17,049 bases of DNA, from assembly GCA_964554385.1 (NCBI GenBank), contig CAZKOM010000051.1, positions 1 through 17,049 on the forward strand. The letters are read 5' to 3'. The position numbers and the translations under genes were made by a program. Under the pieces are notes generated by a model, which did no database searches, was not told where the DNA came from, and worked only from the letters and a program-made list of their open reading frames with translations. Below, piece after piece: positions 1-7,656 of the stretch (positions within the stretch are counted from its first letter, which is position 1; each line of letters opens with the position of its first letter). This DNA comes from JAGKXC01 sp964554385 (GTDB taxonomy: Bacteria > Bacteroidota > Bacteroidia > NS11-12g > UBA955).

Positions 1-889
1 ATTGGAAGCTCCCGATCCAGAACTACCTCCTGCCATACCAATTAGTACATTCATCAAGGAACGATTCATGGCTTTACACATTACTACGGTAAGAATGGTT
101 CCTGCGCTACCTACTAAAACTCCACCCATCAGCATGACCTTGTTATGGTATAAAAATCCACCCGTAGCCGCGGCAACCCCTGTAAAGGAATTCAACAGCG
201 AAATTACTACAGGCATATCGGCACCACCAATTGGGAATACAAAAATCAACCCATNNNNNNNNNNCATATAGATAGGACATGCTAAAATCGCCCGAATTTA
301 CTGCACCATAATGGACAACGGCTAAAGCAACAATCGCGGCTAATACAACAGCATTAATAATTTGCTGCTGCGGCATTCGATAATCGCCTAATTTACCATT
401 TAACTTACCCCAAGCAATGGCTGAACCGGCAAAGGATATGGTTCCAATAATTAATCCAGAAACTATAGCCAAATAAATACCAACTGGCATGGAAAACTCC
501 GTTACCATACCTTCGGCACTCATGGCACTTGCTTCCGCTGTTTTGTGGTGAAATTCAATAATAGCAATCAATGCAGCGCTTAAACCACCCATACCATTGA
601 ATAAACTCACCATTTCAGGCATAGCCGTCATTTCTACTTTTTTGGCCATTACCGTTCCAAGTACCGTAGCTAAGAAGATTGCAGCAACGATATACGGAAA
701 ATTGTTAATGATGTGAAACCCTTGTGCATTTAAAAACAATGCAGCGAACACCGCTACTGCCATACCAAAGGCCGCAACTAAATTCCCTTTTCTAGCGGAA
801 TCAGGCTGACCCATCATTTTCAACCCAACGACAAAACTCACTGATCCAATTAAATAAGCAATATCTTGGTATGCATAACTTGGAATCAT
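1..889 (-). CDS. pntB: NAD(P) transhydrogenase subunit beta (partial, interrupted by gap)
   Basis: This is the beta subunit of the proton-translocating transhydrogenase, an inner-membrane complex that uses proton-motive force to pass hydride from NADH to NADP+. The first 208 residues are a chain of hydrophobic segments, including the family stretch GKLGDYRMPQQQIINAVVLA. After the 10-N gap the correct frame resumes one register away and reads GLIFVFPIGGADMPVVIS, then CKAMNRSL and GMAGGSSGSGA, which are typical of PntB near the junction of the membrane domain and the NADP-binding domain III. The rest of domain III lies beyond the left edge. The start ATG overlaps the pntA2 stop by four bases (ATGA), suggesting translational coupling. 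The frame change looks like a gap-size artefact rather than a real frameshift, since the protein is well conserved on both sides. Confidence 0.93.
255..264. other. Assembly gap (10 N) inside pntB
   Basis: Ten N bases sit inside pntB. The reading frame before the gap and the frame after it are not in register across 10 bases. If the gene is intact, the true number of missing bases is a multiple of three, so the 10 N must be a placeholder. Confidence 0.97.
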
Positions 890-1239
890 TGTGCACCTCC
901 CTTCGGTTTCTTTTTAAACATTTCAAGCATTCTATCGGTAACAACAAATCCTCCGATTACATTTAAAGTACCTACAAATACAGCCAATGTACCCAAGGTT
1001 AAACTTAAATAATCAGTGGGTTCGATATAACCCATTACGATAATAGCCCCAATTAACACAACACCGTGAATTGCGTTAGCCCCTGACATCAAAGGAGTAT
1101 GCAATACCGAAGGCACGTGGGATATTAATTCAACCCCTACAAAAATCATCAATATCACCAGGTATATTAAACTGATGATACTTTGGTATTCGAAAAAATC
1201 AATGATTTGTCCGATTACTGCAAATGGATTATCTGACAT
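886..1239 (-). CDS. pntA2: NAD(P) transhydrogenase subunit alpha 2 (membrane part)
   Basis: This 117-residue protein is the membrane part of the alpha subunit, encoded separately as in three-subunit transhydrogenases (E. coli fuses it to the NAD-binding part). Three hydrophobic segments are visible at about residues 20-37, 53-72 and 77-100. They carry the family stretches HVPSVLHTPLMSGANAIHGV (41-60) and NVIGGFVVTDRML (93-105). With PntB it forms the proton channel. It lies 28 bases after the pntA1 stop and overlaps pntB by four bases, so the three genes are very likely one transcript. The lysine-rich C terminus (KKKPKGG) is probably cytoplasmic. Confidence 0.93.
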   Translation of the reverse strand: MSDNPFAVIGQIIDFFEYQSIISLIYLVILMIFVGVELISHVPSVLHTPLMSGANAIHGVVLIGAIIVMGYIEPTDYLSLTLGTLAVFVGTLNVIGGFVVTDRMLEMFKKKPKGGAQ

Positions 1240-1267
1240 AAATTTTAAAGCAATGTTAGGTTAGTAT

Positions 1268-2371
1268 TTAGGCTTTGTGATGAATTTCTCCGGAAGAACA
1301 TATTAAACTTCCTTGTACGATTTCGTCATTTTTATCTAGTATTAAATCGCCTTTGGGTGCAATAAGTTTCATCAATTCCCAAATGTTCCTTGCGAATAAT
1401 TCACTCGCGTTTGCACTTAATTCTGAAGGCATATTAACAGCTCCGATAATTTTAACACCTTGAAAATCAATTATTTTACCCGATTGAGTCTTGGTACAGT
1501 TGCCTCCTTGTTCTGCCGCCATATCTACCAAAACTGCACCCGGTTTCATTAAAGCAATCTGTTCATCATCGATTAATATAGGAGCCTTTCTTCCCGGTAC
1601 CAAGGCCGTAGTTATAACTAAATCTGCTTGTGCTAAACTCTTATTTACTGCCTCACGTTGAGCTTGTCTGTATTCCTCGCTTGCTTCTTTGGCATACCCT
1701 CCCTCTGAACCAACTTCTACCCCTTTCACCTCTATAAATTTCCCTCCCAAGCTTTGTACTTGTTCCTTTGTTTCTGGTCTCACATCGGTAGCTTCCACAA
1801 CCGCTCCCAATCGTTTTGCGGTGGCAATGGCCTGCAAACCTGCAACACCTACCCCAAAAATCAACACTTTCGCCGGAGTAACCGTTCCTGCAGCAGTCAT
1901 CAACATGGGGAATATTTTATTCATTTGATACGCTCCTTCGATTACAGCACGATATCCAGCAAGGTTGGCTTGCGAACTTAATACATCCATACTTTGTGCT
2001 CGCGAAATACGCGGAATAGCATCCAGACTAAATACCGACGCACCCACTGAATTAATTGATTCTATTAACTCGGTGTTGCTTCTATGATACATCATCGAAA
2101 TCCATAATTGTCCCGATTTCAATGATGCAACAACGTCTGCAGTAGGCGGATTAATTTGAACCAACGCTTCTGCGGATGTAAAACAATCAACTCTAGAAAT
2201 TACCGAAGCTCCGGCATTTATATAATCTTGATCGGAGTAATGCGAAGCAGCACCAGCACCAGTTTCAACCAAGCAGGTTAAACCCATGCCAACCAAACTT
2301 TTTACCACCGTTGGGGTAACCGAAACGCGGTTCTCACCGTCTCTCGATTCTTTTAAAATTGCAATTTTCAC
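1268..2371 (-). CDS. pntA1: NAD(P) transhydrogenase subunit alpha 1 (NAD-binding)
   Basis: This is the soluble NAD(H)-binding domain I of the transhydrogenase, from the alanine dehydrogenase/PNT family. From the chosen start it is 367 residues. The N terminus KIAILKESRDGENRVSVTP matches the family start; the RISRAQSMDVLSSQANLAGY block (121-140) belongs to the NAD and hydride-transfer region; the Rossmann loop GVGVAG is at 173-178, followed by ATDVRPETKEQVQSLGGKF. The frame has no ATG. I chose the GTG at 2371 because family proteins begin right at KIAILKE. A second GTG at 2416 would add 15 unconserved residues, and a promoter-like box lies between the two. First gene of the pnt operon. Confidence 0.92.
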   Translation of the reverse strand: MKIAILKESRDGENRVSVTPTVVKSLVGMGLTCLVETGAGAASHYSDQDYINAGASVISRVDCFTSAEALVQINPPTADVVASLKSGQLWISMMYHRSNTELIESINSVGASVFSLDAIPRISRAQSMDVLSSQANLAGYRAVIEGAYQMNKIFPMLMTAAGTVTPAKVLIFGVGVAGLQAIATAKRLGAVVEATDVRPETKEQVQSLGGKFIEVKGVEVGSEGGYAKEASEEYRQAQREAVNKSLAQADLVITTALVPGRKAPILIDDEQIALMKPGAVLVDMAAEQGGNCTKTQSGKIIDFQGVKIIGAVNMPSELSANASELFARNIWELMKLIAPKGDLILDKNDEIVQGSLICSSGEIHHKA

Positions 2372-2393
2372 CGTTGTAAAGGGATAGTCGGTT

Positions 2394-2401
2394 CGAAGAT
2401 A
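2394..2401 (-). promoter_or_regulatory. Possible -7 promoter box for the pnt operon
   Basis: On the minus strand this reads TATCTTCG, one mismatch from the Bacteroidota -7 consensus TAnnTTTG. It sits 22 bases before the GTG at 2371 but downstream of the alternative GTG at 2416. No clear -33 TTG element was identified, so this is tentative. Confidence 0.35.
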
Positions 2402-2465
2402 CGAAATAGTATCCACTCCTACACCTGACCACCGTCACCCCATTGTTATTCTTCTATAACCCGGT

Positions 2466-3851
2466 TTATTTCTTTATAAATGCCGCATTAATTGAAACCA
2501 CCAATCCACTGTCAGTTAATACAGTACTTATCCAATATGTACCTGAAGAAATCTTCGCTATATCTACGGTAACCGTACCATTTTCCGCAATTGAACATGG
2601 CACATACATTTCTTTTCCATCGAAGGTGGTCAACCGAACCAACGCAGTTACAGATTGGTTCATAACCAACCCATGAGGTAACTGAAAATTCACAATCTGT
2701 TGGGCAGGAACGGGATAAAGCACTACCCCTTGCTTCGAAATAAGATTTTTATTCCCCGCACCATAATAAACAAAAATTACATCTTGTCCAGTTGTATCGT
2801 CATTACCCGTTGGGGTATTCACCCTCAAATTCACTGAATACAAACCCGCCCCACTAAACACAACACGAGCAATGCGAGACGTAGCGGATGAACCGGATAC
2901 GTAGGAATGAAAGCCAGAAGGCGTAATACTCCATGTTCTGCTTGTAACTATTGCTTGCGTATTATCAACCAATAAAAATGTATCTAACCCTACCAATCCG
3001 GAATCTTTATCTAACGCGTAAATAGCTCTTGGGGCCAACGGATTACTATTTGTTTTGTATGCATCTCTGTATCTAACCTGATTGGGCGTAAAAGTGCCAT
3101 TGGGAAGTTCGTTTCCAATAATTTCTAAAACCGGAATTCTCTCTGTGCCAACCAACCATTTATAGGATATTGTCTTTCGAGGAATTGCGAATTTACCAAA
3201 TTGAGAATTCACCGTATCTATTTGATCCACGATGGTTTTAACACGGAGTGCGTCCGAATACTCTTTGTAAGGAGTTTTAACGGTTCCATAACCATCCACT
3301 AAATTAATTCGTTTGCCCGTTGATATCACAGAAAAAATTCCACCAGGTATCGTTAAATTGAACTTAAACGTTGAGGTATCTTTATCGTTAAAATTTAATG
3401 GGAATTGATAAATCTCATCGTCATCGGAATAATTTGCGGCTAAAGGAAAGCCACTTGCTGAGTAACCAATCCCTTCAGCTTTGAAAACTTTCGTATTGTT
3501 GGTATAAAATGAATACACATTGGTAATTGTTATAACACCCAACGAAATAGTATCGGCAGTCTTTTGTCCAATTTGATTGAAAAAATAAAAAGCATACGGA
3601 GTCTTTGAAGAAGACAAATATTCATATAGTCCTTGCCCCGTAGACGATAATTTACTAAAATCCCATGTCTGAGCGCTTCCACCCGTCTGCCAACCCGTTG
3701 GCAAAGCAGTGGGTGATGCATTGGAATAACGTAATGTGTCTCCTGATTTTGGCATCGAAGCATTACTAATTGAAGGCTGTGCTATTAATTGAATACCAAA
3801 TAGTAAACTACTTAATGAAAGTGTAATATTCTTGAATAATCGATTATTCAT
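2466..3851 (-). CDS. Secreted protein with T9SS type A sorting domain, function unknown
   Basis: This 461-residue protein has an N-terminal signal peptide (basic NNRLFKN, hydrophobic core, probable cleavage after IAQ near residue 25), so it is exported by Sec. The last ~95 residues (about 367-461) look like a T9SS C-terminal sorting domain: a YPVPA motif, alternating beta-strand segments, a GTYWISTVLTDSG strand and a terminal AAFIKK. The family role is to direct passage through the outer membrane, usually with cleavage and attachment to the surface. Residues about 300-360 look like a small beta-sandwich (PKD/Ig-like) module. The rest of the protein (about 26-300) is beta-rich and not recognised; I see no catalytic motif. 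It could be an adhesin or a degradative exoenzyme. It is transcribed away from recJ and stops 94 bases before the chosen pntA1 start. Confidence 0.85.
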   Translation of the reverse strand: MNNRLFKNITLSLSSLLFGIQLIAQPSISNASMPKSGDTLRYSNASPTALPTGWQTGGSAQTWDFSKLSSTGQGLYEYLSSSKTPYAFYFFNQIGQKTADTISLGVITITNVYSFYTNNTKVFKAEGIGYSASGFPLAANYSDDDEIYQFPLNFNDKDTSTFKFNLTIPGGIFSVISTGKRINLVDGYGTVKTPYKEYSDALRVKTIVDQIDTVNSQFGKFAIPRKTISYKWLVGTERIPVLEIIGNELPNGTFTPNQVRYRDAYKTNSNPLAPRAIYALDKDSGLVGLDTFLLVDNTQAIVTSRTWSITPSGFHSYVSGSSATSRIARVVFSGAGLYSVNLRVNTPTGNDDTTGQDVIFVYYGAGNKNLISKQGVVLYPVPAQQIVNFQLPHGLVMNQSVTALVRLTTFDGKEMYVPCSIAENGTVTVDIAKISSGTYWISTVLTDSGLVVSINAAFIKK

Positions 3852-3858
3852 ATACTAA

Positions 3859-3866
3859 CAAATATA
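3859..3866 (-). promoter_or_regulatory. -7 promoter box of the T9SS cargo gene
   Basis: The minus strand reads TATATTTG, a perfect match to the Bacteroidota -7 consensus TAnnTTTG, with only 7 bases between it and the ATG at 3851. A possible -33 TTG lies 22 bases upstream, slightly far. Transcription would begin at or within a few bases of the start codon. Confidence 0.55.
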
Positions 3867-3885
3867 ACATTCAAATACAATTGAA

Positions 3886-3916
3886 TTGCAAGTGCAGGAA
3901 AAAAATGCGATTTTTG
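3886..3916 (+). promoter_or_regulatory. Promoter of recJ (-33 TTG and -7 GATTTTTG)
   Basis: TTG at 3886-3888 is followed after 20 bases by GATTTTTG at 3909-3916, one mismatch from TAnnTTTG. This is the expected Bacteroidota arrangement. The box ends 7 bases before the recJ ATG, so the mRNA leader would be almost absent. Confidence 0.45.
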
Positions 3917-3923
3917 CAGGAAT

Positions 3924-5690
3924 ATGGAATTTCGTTGGCTTCAAAAAACACTACCAAACAACGAAGAGGTAGAGAAGCTAACCCAAGCACTCCAATCTTA
4001 TACCCAACAAAATAGCGGTGTAAATGGGAAAAGCCCTACCCTATCGGAGCAATTAATAAAAAATCCTAAAATTCTTTCAATTCTTTTACAACGTGATATA
4101 AATACCGTTGAAAAAGCAAAACAATTTTTTAAACCCTCTTTAGAGGATTTACACGATCCCTTTTTAATGCATACCATGGATTTAGCGATTTCGCGAATTT
4201 CACAGGCAATTAAAAAGAAGGAAGGGATTTTAGTATATGGCGATTATGACGTGGATGGAACTACAGCCGTCAGCATTGTCTATAACTATTTTAAGTCCTT
4301 TAATCCCAATATGGATTACTATATTCCTGATCGATACAAAGAAGGTTATGGTATTTCTAAAATTGGGTTGGAATATGCTGCAGAAAATAATTACAAGTTA
4401 GTAATTGCCCTCGATTGCGGAATACGCTCCAATGCACTCATTGATTATGCGAACGAATTAGGATTGGATGTTATTATTTGTGATCATCACCTTCCCGGCG
4501 ATGAACTGCCCAAGGCCACTGCTATTCTTAACCCTAAAAAGAAAGAATGCACCTACCCTTACAAAGAACTTTCTGGAGCCGGTATTGGATTTAAATTGAT
4601 TCAAGCCTACAACGAGAAACAAGGTCTAAAAACTGACCAAATATACGACTACCTCGATCTCGTTGCCGTATCAATAGCTTCCGATTTAGTAGATATTCGG
4701 GGTGAAAATCGAGTTTTAGCCTATTTCGGATTAAAGAAACTCAATGAACATCCTAACATTGGACTTCAAGCATTACTTACGGAATACCCTAAAAAGCCGG
4801 AATACAACATGTCCGACATCGTTTTTGGGATTGGACCGAGAATCAATGCCGCTGGGAGAATTTCCGATGCCAAAGCTGCAGTTAAAGTACTCATTGAACG
4901 TGATTTCAATACGGCTTTGAAGTTGTCCAAAGAATTGAATGCCCGAAATCTTGAACGCAAAGAACTAGACACCGATATAACGCGGGATGCTATTTCTATG
5001 ATCGATTCAAGTCCAGCCATGCAAGCAAAATTTAGCACCGTACTTAGAGGAACCGATTGGCACAAAGGAGTAATAGGAATAGTTGCCAGCCGTTTGGTAG
5101 AGCAATTTCATAAGCCTACCATTGTTTTTTCATTAAATGACGGACTGTTAACCGGATCTGCTCGTAGTATAAAGGGATTTGATATTCACGAAGCGATTGG
5201 ACAATGCAACGGTTTGGTAGAGCAATTTGGCGGTCATAAATACGCTGCGGGATTAACCATTAAAGAAACCAATTTCGATGCATTTTCAGAACAATTTGAA
5301 TCGGTGGTTAGAGCTTCCTTAAAAGAGGAAGATTTAGTGCCTGAGGTTGAGTACGATCTTGAATTGAATATCGATGATATCACCAACGAATTTGTTCAAT
5401 TAGTTAAACGACTTTCTCCTTTCGGCCCAGGAAATAGTGTACCTGTTTTCAGAAGCAACCAATTACAGGCCTCCAACAGTAGTAGAATTTTAAAAGATAA
5501 ACACCTCAAAATGCAGGTAGTATCGCCAAAAGGAAGTATTGACAGTATTGGATTTGGATTGGCCGAGCATATTATGTCGGTTTCGGATGGCAAAACCTTT
5601 AGTGCTTGCTACAATCTTGAAGAAAATACTTACAATGGTAGAACTTCGTTGCAGCTGCGTTTACAAGATATAAAAAACTGTAATTCCTAA
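3924..5690 (+). CDS. recJ: Single-stranded-DNA-specific exonuclease RecJ
   Basis: RecJ is a 5'-to-3' single-strand DNA exonuclease of the DHH superfamily, used in recombinational repair and mismatch repair in the cytoplasm. The 588-residue length is usual. Motifs run in order: GDYDVDGTTA at 106-115 with metal-binding aspartates, LDCG at 163-166, DHH at 187-189, ELSGAGIGFKL at 215-225, GIGPRINAAGRI at 302-313, and the DHHA1 glycine motif GGHKYAAG at 436-443. A C-terminal OB-like region follows. The start is supported by the typical MxxRW opening of Bacteroidota RecJ. It is the only plus-strand gene here, divergent from the T9SS cargo gene and convergent with the GT-C gene. All expected catalytic motifs are present. 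Confidence 0.97.
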   Translation: MEFRWLQKTLPNNEEVEKLTQALQSYTQQNSGVNGKSPTLSEQLIKNPKILSILLQRDINTVEKAKQFFKPSLEDLHDPFLMHTMDLAISRISQAIKKKEGILVYGDYDVDGTTAVSIVYNYFKSFNPNMDYYIPDRYKEGYGISKIGLEYAAENNYKLVIALDCGIRSNALIDYANELGLDVIICDHHLPGDELPKATAILNPKKKECTYPYKELSGAGIGFKLIQAYNEKQGLKTDQIYDYLDLVAVSIASDLVDIRGENRVLAYFGLKKLNEHPNIGLQALLTEYPKKPEYNMSDIVFGIGPRINAAGRISDAKAAVKVLIERDFNTALKLSKELNARNLERKELDTDITRDAISMIDSSPAMQAKFSTVLRGTDWHKGVIGIVASRLVEQFHKPTIVFSLNDGLLTGSARSIKGFDIHEAIGQCNGLVEQFGGHKYAAGLTIKETNFDAFSEQFESVVRASLKEEDLVPEVEYDLELNIDDITNEFVQLVKRLSPFGPGNSVPVFRSNQLQASNSSRILKDKHLKMQVVSPKGSIDSIGFGLAEHIMSVSDGKTFSACYNLEENTYNGRTSLQLRLQDIKNCNS

Positions 5691-5757
5691 GTTATTCGGT
5701 ACTTTATCCCGTGATCCCAATTACGATACTAGTCTTTGAGAATGCAGAATATATCTG

Positions 5758-5780
5758 TTAATTGAAATCAATTCAATTAA
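5758..5780. terminator. Weak AT-rich inverted repeat between convergent genes
   Basis: TTAATTGAA and TTCAATTAA form a perfect 9-base inverted repeat around a 5-base loop, between the recJ stop and the stop of the convergent GT-C gene. It has little GC and no clean U-run, so a bidirectional terminator is only a guess from position. No other signal is seen in 5691-5821. Confidence 0.3.
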
Positions 5781-5821
5781 TCGTTATTACTAAATACTTG
5801 TATTAAGTAAATACCAATACC

Positions 5822-7534
5822 CTATTTCTTAATTTTCTTAAAGACATATACCTGATGATTCCCAGCAGAAGGAGTGGTAATTGAGGATGATTTAATTAAT
5901 TGATAGCGATGGTCTTTTTGCAATCTTTCTAACGAAATTAGACCTTCTCTCACACCATAAAAACTATCCCAAATAACCCAAGAATTCTCAGGTATCCAGT
6001 CTGCAGAAGGATCTTGGCCAATTGACCACAACAACAACGTTCTATCCTCCTGCGACCAAGTCTCTATTTCCCGTGCAAAATCTTTCGACTGATTTTTTAC
6101 AGGTTTATGAAATTGAACGTTTGCACCCCATGGATCTAAATTTAATCGAGCATTAATTTCAGGGATTTGATGTAATAACAGATTATAACCGTTGCTCGGG
6201 ACCGACTTTACGCTAGCAATTATTTGAGAATCAATATTGCCAATAGTACCTGACATTGACGATTTCACATCCTCTCCAGCTACTTCCGAGAGAAACTCTT
6301 TGGAAAAATAATTATTTTGATCCAAGCGTTGTTGTAAAACACTGTCCGTATTTCGGCAAAACAAAACGGACTCCATTGCATGGGCTGCATAAGGATCGGC
6401 TGGTATGGAAGGCTTACCTACTGCTGGATTCTGCATTTGCCAGGGGTACGGCATTCCGGCACCGGGAAACGCAAATAATAACAATCCCAAAATTACAATC
6501 ACTTTAGTAGCCTGATTCAGCCAAACTACACCCAGTCTAAAAATGGTATCTAATCCATGCTGTGCTTGCAATGCAAGAACAGGTGAAACAATAAAAAAAA
6601 CTCGATGTAACCCATGAGATCCAAAATTTCCTGAATACCAAGAATAGGAATGTGCTAAGAAAAATATCAAGAACATTGGCCACCATAACCACAAGGAAAA
6701 TTGAAGCAACTGTGAAGGTGTTTTTTTCTGAATTCGTTTAACAATATATCCAATCGTTAAAAATAAGGAAATCATCATTAATACACTTACAATGCATCCA
6801 CTAATATTGGATTGCAAACCAACAAAATGAAAAAAATCGTGCTTCCCGGAAGCCATAGGATTGTTGTGTGCATTAAAGTATGGATTGCTATTATATATCC
6901 AAGCCCAATCACCCGAAATCCAAGCTCCTAATACAGCCATAAGGATTAATCCGATGAACGCGAATGGCAGTATCTTCCATTTACTGCGCACTATTAAGAA
7001 AATTAAAACCACAAATAAGAGCAAATAGCCTTCAGTTCTGGCCATTGGAAAAAAAGAAGCCACCGTTGTTGCTGCTATGTACTTATTGCTAGCAAATAAA
7101 TACAACACAATAGAAAGAAGCATTGCATTGGTTGGTTCAGTTAAGAAGGAATGGGTATTGGATAATACTACTGGTTGCCAACAAAATAATAATAACGCAA
7201 TCCATGGGTTTTTAAAACCAATTCTTCTAGAGGTAAGATAAACCATCCATGCTGTAACCAGAACGGATATATAATTTAAAACATAAACTCCAGTAAAACC
7301 CAACAATGTGAAGGGTGCCGCGATAATAGTAAAAAAAGGCTTTCCCCATTGATCGATTAATAGCTCCGGATGCTTGAATCCCCATCGCGCATATAAAAAA
7401 TGATTCCAACTATCCTGTCCTCCGGACGGAGATTGCGCATAATGACCAATTACTAAAAACAAACTTAAACTTACAAGCAACACAGAAACAGCAGCATTAC
7501 TATTTTTCTGATGGGTTAGTTTGTTAAAAAACAT
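5822..7534 (-). CDS. Multi-pass membrane protein, probable GT-C fold glycosyltransferase
   Basis: This 570-residue protein has an N-terminal membrane segment (about 15-32), then a loop with GGQDSWNHFLYARWGF (38-53). In that loop Asp41 sits where GT-C transferases usually keep a catalytic acidic residue. Roughly eight to ten further hydrophobic segments extend to about residue 358. Other conserved-looking patches are SFLTEPTNAML (129-139), MARTEGYLLL (164-173) and HSYSWYSGNFGSHGLHR (295-311). The last ~205 residues are mostly soluble and probably face the periplasm. GT-C enzymes transfer sugars from lipid-phosphate donors, and this one could modify a glycolipid or protein. The acceptor cannot be told and no sugar genes adjoin it. 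The class is inferred from topology and the first-loop Asp, so an unrelated membrane protein remains possible. Confidence 0.65.
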   Translation of the reverse strand: MFFNKLTHQKNSNAAVSVLLVSLSLFLVIGHYAQSPSGGQDSWNHFLYARWGFKHPELLIDQWGKPFFTIIAAPFTLLGFTGVYVLNYISVLVTAWMVYLTSRRIGFKNPWIALLLFCWQPVVLSNTHSFLTEPTNAMLLSIVLYLFASNKYIAATTVASFFPMARTEGYLLLFVVLIFLIVRSKWKILPFAFIGLILMAVLGAWISGDWAWIYNSNPYFNAHNNPMASGKHDFFHFVGLQSNISGCIVSVLMMISLFLTIGYIVKRIQKKTPSQLLQFSLWLWWPMFLIFFLAHSYSWYSGNFGSHGLHRVFFIVSPVLALQAQHGLDTIFRLGVVWLNQATKVIVILGLLLFAFPGAGMPYPWQMQNPAVGKPSIPADPYAAHAMESVLFCRNTDSVLQQRLDQNNYFSKEFLSEVAGEDVKSSMSGTIGNIDSQIIASVKSVPSNGYNLLLHQIPEINARLNLDPWGANVQFHKPVKNQSKDFAREIETWSQEDRTLLLWSIGQDPSADWIPENSWVIWDSFYGVREGLISLERLQKDHRYQLIKSSSITTPSAGNHQVYVFKKIKK

Positions 7535-7589
7535 GAATCCTAATCGTTAATACCCCAAAACCCTTGAAGACTTTCAGAATGGTCCGAAT

Positions 7590-7629
7590 TTAAAACAAAT
7601 CGGGCGACTGACAAAACGCCAGCCGCCCG
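7590..7629 (-). terminator. Rho-independent terminator of the leucine dehydrogenase gene
   Basis: Positions 7601-7629 form a 12-bp stem with a 5-base loop, CGGGCGGCUGGC pairing with GUCAGUCGCCCG on the minus strand. All 12 pairs form there, including two G-U wobbles, while the plus strand would have two A-C mismatches. A U-rich tail (AUUUGUUUUA) follows at 7600-7590. It lies 28 bases after the dehydrogenase stop. Confidence 0.85.
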
Positions 7630-7656
7630 AATATTCAATTCCGTTAAAATAATCTA

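Noticed and set aside
143..254. Apparent continuation of the PntB frame left of the gap (reading WVDFCIPNWW)
   Set aside because: This is the wrong register caused by the 10-N placeholder; a shift gives GLIFVFPIGGADMPVVIS, the conserved PntB sequence.
2..271. A plus-strand open frame across the left edge and gap
   Set aside because: The minus strand reads clear PntB sequence on both sides of the gap; the plus reading is antisense.
4766..5065. A 99-codon minus-strand open frame inside recJ
   Set aside because: It is antisense to conserved RecJ motifs (GIGPRINAAGRI region) and has no promoter or ribosome site; a shadow frame.
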